DNA from: an uncultured Lachnospiraceae bacterium
GTDB taxonomy: Bacteria > Bacillota > Clostridia > Lachnospirales > Lachnospiraceae
Direction: 5' to 3'
Assembly (NCBI GenBank): GCA_947382625.1
Contig: CANDAG010000007.1
Span: 1-64,000 of the forward strand
Length of the DNA stretch: 64,000 nt
Both the position numbers and the translations under genes were made by a program. The notes beneath the pieces were generated by a model. The model was not told the DNA's origin and made no database searches. It saw only the letters and a program-made list of their open reading frames with translations. Shown piece after piece: positions 59,060-64,000 of the stretch (its first letter is position 1; every line of letters begins with the position of its first letter).

Positions 59060-59845
59060 ATGAAATTACAGGTGCTGGTATCGGCAGTAAATGAAAATGT
59101 AAATGCACTGGCGGCAAAAATGAATCTGGAAACAGAGGCAGTCATCGTGAACCAATGCGATCACTTTGCCTATCAGGAGTATCTCCACAAAGGCAGATGC
59201 ATCCGCTGCTTTTCCATGGCGGAGCGCGGGGTGGGCCTTAGCCGGAATACGGCCCTTATGCGGGCAGAGGCAGAGATCTGCCTGTTTTCGGATGAGGATA
59301 TTGTATTTATCTCCGGCTATGAAAAGACAGTTCTGGAGGCCTTCCGGCAGAATCCGGATGCGGATGTGATCACCTTTAACTTTAAGGTAGACCCTTCCCG
59401 GGCTACCTACCACAACCAGGCCAAAAGGAGGATCCGCTGGTATAATTATGGGCGTTATCCCACCTATGCCGTGGCGGCCAGAGTGGAATCCCTGCGGCGG
59501 GCAAATGTGGGCTTTTCTCTGCTTTTTGGGGGAGGGGCCAGGTACAGCAATGGGGAGGACAGCCTGTTTTTACATGACTGTCTGAAAAAGGGTCTGCATC
59601 TGTATGCGGATACGGCACAGATCGGAGAAGAGGTTTATCGGGAATCTACCTGGTTTAAGGGATATAACGCCAGATTTTTTCAGGACAGAGGCGTACTTTA
59701 TCATTCTCTTTATGGTATCTGGGCAAAGCCCTTCTCCCTGCGGTTTCTGATCCGATTGGGGGATTTCGGAGAGCTTTCCCTGAAGCAGGCCTATGGGCTG
59801 ATGAAGCAGGGGATCCGGGAGGGAGCTAAGCGGAGAGCGGATTGA
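59060..59845 (+). CDS. Glycosyltransferase family 2-like protein
   Basis: This 261-residue GT-A-like protein begins MKLQVLVSAVNENVNALAAK and has the acidic motif LFSDEDIVF (about 74-82) at the DxD position, plus GEDSLFLHDCLKKG (about 166-179). The shortened N-terminal domain resembles GT2 relatives in exopolysaccharide clusters. It is 9 nt after the Wzz-like gene. Activity is probable but the donor sugar is unknown. Confidence 0.75.
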   Translation: MKLQVLVSAVNENVNALAAKMNLETEAVIVNQCDHFAYQEYLHKGRCIRCFSMAERGVGLSRNTALMRAEAEICLFSDEDIVFISGYEKTVLEAFRQNPDADVITFNFKVDPSRATYHNQAKRRIRWYNYGRYPTYAVAARVESLRRANVGFSLLFGGGARYSNGEDSLFLHDCLKKGLHLYADTAQIGEEVYRESTWFKGYNARFFQDRGVLYHSLYGIWAKPFSLRFLIRLGDFGELSLKQAYGLMKQGIREGAKRRAD

Positions 59846-59872
59846 GGATAAGGAAAGGGCACGGTTGTTATT

Positions 59873-60982
59873 GTGATCATCTATATTTTTGTGGCGGTAT
59901 TTACAGTTTCTTTGGGGCTTTTGGTGGATAACCATTGTAAAGTCCGGCGAAATAGTGTGACCAGACAGCAGATGCTGAACGGGCTTAGTCTTTCAGCGGT
60001 TTTTTTGCTGCTGTTCGGGATTTCTGCCTGCCGGCTCAATGTGGGGAATGATTATGCCAAATATGTAGAATTTATGCATCTGATCAACAGCAACGCCTTT
60101 GTCCCCACAGAATTCGGATTTAATCAGGTGGTAAGGATTCTCTACGGGATCAGCGGATTTGAAAATTATCTGCTGGTTTTTGCTTTTTTTGCCTTTTTTA
60201 CCATTTTACTGTTTCTGTATGGGATTTATCAGCAGGCAGATTCTTTCCCCTTTAGCTTCTTTCTGTTTATGGCCTTTGGCTATTATTTTCAGTCCTTTAA
60301 TACGGTTCGGTATTATCTGGCGCTGGCCCTTGCCCTGCTGGCAATTCCCTATGTGCTCCGGAGGGAGTGGGTGAAGTTTTTCCTGCTTGCGTGCCTGGGG
60401 GCAACCATGCATAAGTCCATCCTTGTGATCATCCCTCTTTACATCCTGGCGTCCCTTCCCTGGAAAAAGTGGCAGCTGGCCCTGGCGGCGGCTTTTTGCT
60501 CTACCTTCTTTTTTATGCAGGATTTTTACCTGAAGGCAGTGATCTTCCTGTATCCGACCTATGAGGACACGGAGTATTTAGAGGGCGGGACCAGCTATGT
60601 GAATATTGCCCGGTGCGCCGGGGTGCTGATCCTGGCTCTTTTGTGCTATCAAAGGACGGTGAAGGAGAATAAGCGGAACCGGTTTTATTTTTACTGCAAT
60701 CTCGGGGCGCTGGTGATGTACGTGTGCTGTTCCTTTTTGCCTATCATTTCAAGGATCGGCTATTACCTGACCATCACTCACATTTTCTTTCTTCCGACGC
60801 TGCTTGCAGGAATAGAAAATAAGAAACTAAGGAGGCTGGCTTCGGCGGGGGTGATCCTTGCGGCAATGGTGTATTTCGGAGTTTTTATACTGATGAAGGC
60901 GGGAAATGACGGACTCAGGATCCTGCCCTATGAGACGTTTATGTTCCACGATATGGTTCCCATTCTTTCGGATGTGAATTAA
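59873..60982 (+). CDS. EpsG-family polysaccharide polymerase
   Basis: This 369-residue protein of about ten helices matches the EpsG group, Wzy-like polymerases that join repeat units outside the membrane. Typical points are the RLNVGNDYAKYVEF loop after helix 2 and FNTVRYYLALALALLAI. The start is GTG 59873; AAGGAAAGGG lies about 12 nt upstream, so the start is not certain. It comes between glycosyltransferase genes, as in other eps clusters. Confidence 0.83.
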   Translation: MIIYIFVAVFTVSLGLLVDNHCKVRRNSVTRQQMLNGLSLSAVFLLLFGISACRLNVGNDYAKYVEFMHLINSNAFVPTEFGFNQVVRILYGISGFENYLLVFAFFAFFTILLFLYGIYQQADSFPFSFFLFMAFGYYFQSFNTVRYYLALALALLAIPYVLRREWVKFFLLACLGATMHKSILVIIPLYILASLPWKKWQLALAAAFCSTFFFMQDFYLKAVIFLYPTYEDTEYLEGGTSYVNIARCAGVLILALLCYQRTVKENKRNRFYFYCNLGALVMYVCCSFLPIISRIGYYLTITHIFFLPTLLAGIENKKLRRLASAGVILAAMVYFGVFILMKAGNDGLRILPYETFMFHDMVPILSDVN

Positions 60983-61009
60983 GTGGTGAGAGGAAAAGGG
61001 AGAAAGAAA

Positions 61010-61927
61010 ATGGGATTTTTCTTTTCGATCATTGTTGTCTGCCTGAATCCGGGGGACAAGCTGAGAAGCACACTGAAAAGCATAGAGGAGCAGACATTTC
61101 GTGATTTTGAGGTCATTGTAAAGGACGGCCTTTCAGAGGACGGATCTTTAGAGGCAGCCAGGAAGCTTGCAGAGAAATGGGAGGCCGGGGTTGCGGAACG
61201 GGGACTGGACGGAATGGAAGGCGGCAGACAAGAAGTCGGCAGACCAGAAGCTGTCAGACGCCTTAGGATCCTCCGGAAAAAGGACCTGGGCATTTATGAC
61301 GCCATGAACCAGGGGGCGGAAGAGGCTCAGGGAGAATATATCTATTACTTAAACTGCGGAGACCGGTTTTATTCGGAAAGAGTCTTACAGGAAATGGCGG
61401 ATTTTATTTCCGGTGAGAGGAAAAGGAACGGGAATGGAGACCGGCCGGGGATCTACTACGGAAATATTTATGAGAGGCTTACCGGGCAGAAGATTGCATC
61501 TAATCCTCATATGGATGCTTTCGGATGCTACCGGAATGTTCCCTGCCACCAGGCGTGCTTTTATTCCCGGGAGCTTTTGAGGGCACATCCCTTTGAGACG
61601 GGCTACAAAGTGCGGGCAGATTACGAGCAGTTTTTGTGGTGCTTTTTTAATAAGGAAGAAAAGGTGATCTTTGCTTATCAGGACAGGATGATCGCGGATT
61701 ATGAAGGCGGCGGTTTTTCGGAGACAAAGGAAAATCGCAGGATCTCTGCACGGGAGCACAGAGAGATCACCGGGAGATATATGAGCAGGGGAGAGCTTCT
61801 TAAATTTCGGCTGGTGATGGCGCTTACGTTCTCCGGCCTTCGCACGAAGCTTGCTCAAAACAAAAGGACAGCAGGGATATATAACCGGCTGAAGGAAATG
61901 GTATATTCCTGCCGCAGGAGAGGCTAA
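61010..61927 (+). CDS. Glycosyltransferase family 2
   Basis: This 305-residue transferase has GFFFSIIVVCLNPGDKLRST, the VKDGLSEDGS loop and YYLNCGDRFY near the DxD position. Residues about 50-80 contain an extra charged segment (GLDGMEGGRQEVGRPEAVRR) between the first strands and the donor site. Start 61010 is chosen as GGGAGAAAGAAA precedes it. It ends one base before the next start. Confidence 0.87.
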   Translation: MGFFFSIIVVCLNPGDKLRSTLKSIEEQTFRDFEVIVKDGLSEDGSLEAARKLAEKWEAGVAERGLDGMEGGRQEVGRPEAVRRLRILRKKDLGIYDAMNQGAEEAQGEYIYYLNCGDRFYSERVLQEMADFISGERKRNGNGDRPGIYYGNIYERLTGQKIASNPHMDAFGCYRNVPCHQACFYSRELLRAHPFETGYKVRADYEQFLWCFFNKEEKVIFAYQDRMIADYEGGGFSETKENRRISAREHREITGRYMSRGELLKFRLVMALTFSGLRTKLAQNKRTAGIYNRLKEMVYSCRRRG

Positions 61928-63286
61928 ATGAAAAAAGTATTATGGATCTGCAATATCATGCTTCCTGCCATCGGGCAGGAACTGAAACTGCCTTACAGTA
62001 ACCGGGAAGGATGGCTTTCCGGCATTTTTGAACGGGTGCAGAAATATGACGGGAATACCCCGGCGGCAGGAGAAGACCCGGGGGTTAAGCCGTTTACGCT
62101 TGGGATCTGCTTTCCCCTTGGAAAAGAGGTACTGGAGAAGGTGCCGGGAGAGAAGCTGGCAGAAGGGGTCAAAAGGCTTAAGGTACAGGGGGCGGACTGT
62201 TACGGCTTCGCAGAGGATTTAGGGAGGCCGGAGCTTTATGAGGCAGGAATGGAAGAAAGCTTCCGAAGGATTTTTGAAGACTTCGGGCCGGATATGCTCC
62301 ATATTTTCGGAACGGAATTTCCCCACTGCCTGGCGGCAGTGAAGGCCTTTGGCAGACCGGAGAGAACACTGATCGGGATCCAGGGACTCTGCGGCGAGAT
62401 TGCAAAGGTTTATATGGCCGGACTGCCGGAAAAGGTACAGGCTCAGGTGACCTTCCGGGATCTTCTGCGGAGGGATTCGATCCGGCAGCAGCAGAAGAAG
62501 TTTGTCCGCCGGGGAGAGCATGAGGCCAGGGCTCTTAGACTTTGCGGCAATATTACCGGGCGTACCCGGTTTGACCGGGAGGGAACGGCCAGGATCAATC
62601 CGGATGCCAGATATTTCCCTATGAATGAAACCATGCGCAGGGAATTTTATGAGGGAGAGTGGCAGCTTTCCGAATGTGAAGAGCACAGCATCTTTTTGGG
62701 GCAGGGAGATTATCCCCTAAAGGGGATGCACTTTGTGCTGAAGGCTATGGGACTTCTTTTGCCCGAATATCCGGATCTGAAGCTGTATGTGGCAGGAAAC
62801 TGCGTGACGGCCCATGGAAGCCTGAAAGAGAAATTAAAGCTTCCGGCCTACGGAAAATATCTGCTGTCCCTGATGAAAGAATATGGCCTGGAGGATAAGG
62901 TGGTCATGCTGGGAAAGCTGGAGGCCTCTGAAATGAAGGATCGGTTTTTGAAAACCAGCGTGTTTGTATGTCCTTCGGTTCTGGAAAACTCTCCCAATAC
63001 GGTGGGAGAGGCCATGCTCCTGGGAGTACCGGTGGCAGCCTCCGAAACCGGCGGCATACCGGATATGATAACAGACGGCAGGGACGGGCTCCTGTTTCCT
63101 GTGGGGGATGTGAAGGGGCTTGCCCGGGCCATAGGAGAGCTATGGGATAGAAGGAAGGGTGCCGACGGGCTGTGCCTGGCAGAGAGGCTTTCTGCAAAGG
63201 CCAGAAAAACCGCAGCAGAAACCCATGACGGAGAGCGGAATTACCAAAGGCTCGTGGAAATATACGAAGAAATTACAGGGGCATAA
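61928..63286 (+). CDS. Glycosyltransferase family 4
   Basis: This 452-residue GT-B transferase has a C-terminal donor-binding domain with the EX7E-type pattern in SPNTVGEAMLLGVPVAASETGGIPDMI (about 355-385) and HSIFLGQGDYPLKG opening the domain. The N-terminal domain begins KKVLWICNIMLPAIGQEL. It directly follows the preceding gene (stop and start adjacent) in the polysaccharide operon. Confidence 0.88.
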   Translation: MKKVLWICNIMLPAIGQELKLPYSNREGWLSGIFERVQKYDGNTPAAGEDPGVKPFTLGICFPLGKEVLEKVPGEKLAEGVKRLKVQGADCYGFAEDLGRPELYEAGMEESFRRIFEDFGPDMLHIFGTEFPHCLAAVKAFGRPERTLIGIQGLCGEIAKVYMAGLPEKVQAQVTFRDLLRRDSIRQQQKKFVRRGEHEARALRLCGNITGRTRFDREGTARINPDARYFPMNETMRREFYEGEWQLSECEEHSIFLGQGDYPLKGMHFVLKAMGLLLPEYPDLKLYVAGNCVTAHGSLKEKLKLPAYGKYLLSLMKEYGLEDKVVMLGKLEASEMKDRFLKTSVFVCPSVLENSPNTVGEAMLLGVPVAASETGGIPDMITDGRDGLLFPVGDVKGLARAIGELWDRRKGADGLCLAERLSAKARKTAAETHDGERNYQRLVEIYEEITGA

Positions 63287-63288
63287 CC

Positions 63289-64000
63289 ATGACAGTCACA
63301 TTTATATCCAACTATATCAATCATCATCAGATCCCTTTTTCCAATGCCTGCTATGAGCTGCTTGGGGAGGAGTATCATTTTATCCAGACAGAGCCAATGG
63401 AGCAGGAGCGGCTTTCCATGGGCTGGAGCAGTGCCGGAGAGGGGCTGCCTTATGTGAGCTGTCTGTATGAGGAGGAAGAGAAGTGCCGCAGGCTGATCCG
63501 GGACAGTGATGTGCTTCTGGCAGGCTGGAGCGGCCGGGAGGATCTGGTGGAGCAGCGTCTGGAGGAGGGGAAGCTTACCATACGCGTCAGCGAGCGGCTC
63601 TACAGGGAGGGGCAGTGGAAGGCTGTTTCACCCCGGGGACTTTATCATAAATATAAGGAGCATACAAGATTTCGGAAGGGACCGGCCTACCTTCTCTGTG
63701 CAGGAGCCTATGTACCTTCTGATTTTCATATCATCCATGCCTATCCGGGCAAAATGTTCAAGTGGGGATATTTTCCGGAAACCAGATATTATACGGAGGA
63801 GGAGCTTCTGCAGAAGAAGGGGGAAGGACGCCGGGTGGAGATCTGCTGGGCAGGCCGGTTTATTCCCCTAAAGCATCCGGAGTACATGATCCGTCTTGCC
63901 AAAAGGCTGAAGGCTCTGACGGCAGGCTTCCATATCCATATGGCAGGGGGCGGCGAGATGGAAAAGGAGCTGAAACGCCTTGCCGGGGAATATGGCGTGG
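63289..64000 (+). CDS. Glycosyltransferase family 4-like, 3' end outside the window
   Basis: From ATG 63289 the frame is open to the end of the window (237 codons). It begins MTVTFISNYINHHQIPFSNA, followed by DVLLAGWSGREDLVEQRL, and ends inside the donor domain (EICWAGRFIPLKHPEYMIRL). That is the N-terminal half of a GT-B enzyme. It starts 2 nt after the previous stop. The last part of the gene is missing. Confidence 0.8.
   Translation, partial: MTVTFISNYINHHQIPFSNACYELLGEEYHFIQTEPMEQERLSMGWSSAGEGLPYVSCLYEEEEKCRRLIRDSDVLLAGWSGREDLVEQRLEEGKLTIRVSERLYREGQWKAVSPRGLYHKYKEHTRFRKGPAYLLCAGAYVPSDFHIIHAYPGKMFKWGYFPETRYYTEEELLQKKGEGRRVEICWAGRFIPLKHPEYMIRLAKRLKALTAGFHIHMAGGGEMEKELKRLAGEYGV

Overview
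This looks like one stretch of chromosome from an anaerobic, spore-forming Gram-positive bacterium, most likely a gut member of Lachnospiraceae (Clostridia). The signs are SpoVT, an oxygen-sensitive class III ribonucleotide reductase (NrdD/NrdG), a T-box leader before a valyl-tRNA synthetase, a BceRS-BceAB type peptide-antibiotic module, strong AGGAGG ribosome binding sites, consensus sigma-A promoters, and roughly 50 percent GC in the housekeeping parts. The assignment comes from gene content only; no 16S or other marker was available. No rRNA, tRNA, CRISPR array, transposase or prophage was seen.

Layout. 1-2,640: a partial P-loop gene, spoVT, a C39-like protein and cysK. 2,675-11,770: an oligopeptide-type ABC importer (genes in the order substrate-binding protein, two ATPases, two permeases) running directly into a pair of exporter-fold ABC half-transporters whose two ATP sites are extremely unequal. 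11,770-14,250: an AT-rich island with a HigBA toxin-antitoxin pair, a candidate type I toxin-antitoxin locus (32-residue membrane peptide plus a convergent small RNA, laid out like plasmid par/Fst loci), and the collapsed remains of an agr-type sensor kinase and LytTR regulator. 14,250-17,900: a second heterodimeric exporter whose first gene seems to start at ATT, then a shrunken Nudix pseudogene. 17,970-29,990: carbohydrate and nitrogen catabolism: two GH95 family proteins without signal peptides, an M20 amidohydrolase, nicotinate phosphoribosyltransferase, an Eis-like acetyltransferase, a TIM-barrel isomerase/epimerase and a GlgX-like debranching enzyme.

30,018-38,348 (minus strand): a T-box controlled operon of valS, a 2-hydroxyacid dehydrogenase overlapping it by 4 nt, a cytoplasmic beta-helix enzyme, a zinc-ribbon membrane protein and a TPM-domain protein. 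38,429-43,956: BceRS-BceAB type module and a serine hydrolase. 43,972-47,155: an AT-rich pair (retropepsin-like protease plus unknown), a 142-bp element with perfect 13-bp inverted ends, an unrecognised 538-residue protein and an HTH protein. 47,152-52,145: nrdDG under tandem NrdR boxes, a HIT protein and an aldehyde dehydrogenase. 52,146-54,472: an orphan LytTR regulator and an acyltransferase. 54,597-64,000: a surface-polysaccharide operon (GtrB-like transferase, glycosyltransferases, priming sugar transferase, Wzz-like protein with a degenerate kinase domain, EpsG-like polymerase) that runs off the end of the window.

The most notable candidate is the type I toxin-antitoxin locus at 12,690-12,992. 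The small RNA carries a segment matching the toxin start region as a direct repeat, so the two transcripts would pair over the toxin ribosome binding site as well as through a shared terminator hairpin. Two families of small palindromic repeats are also described; one supplies the last codons and stop of the histidine kinase gene at 39,225-40,217.
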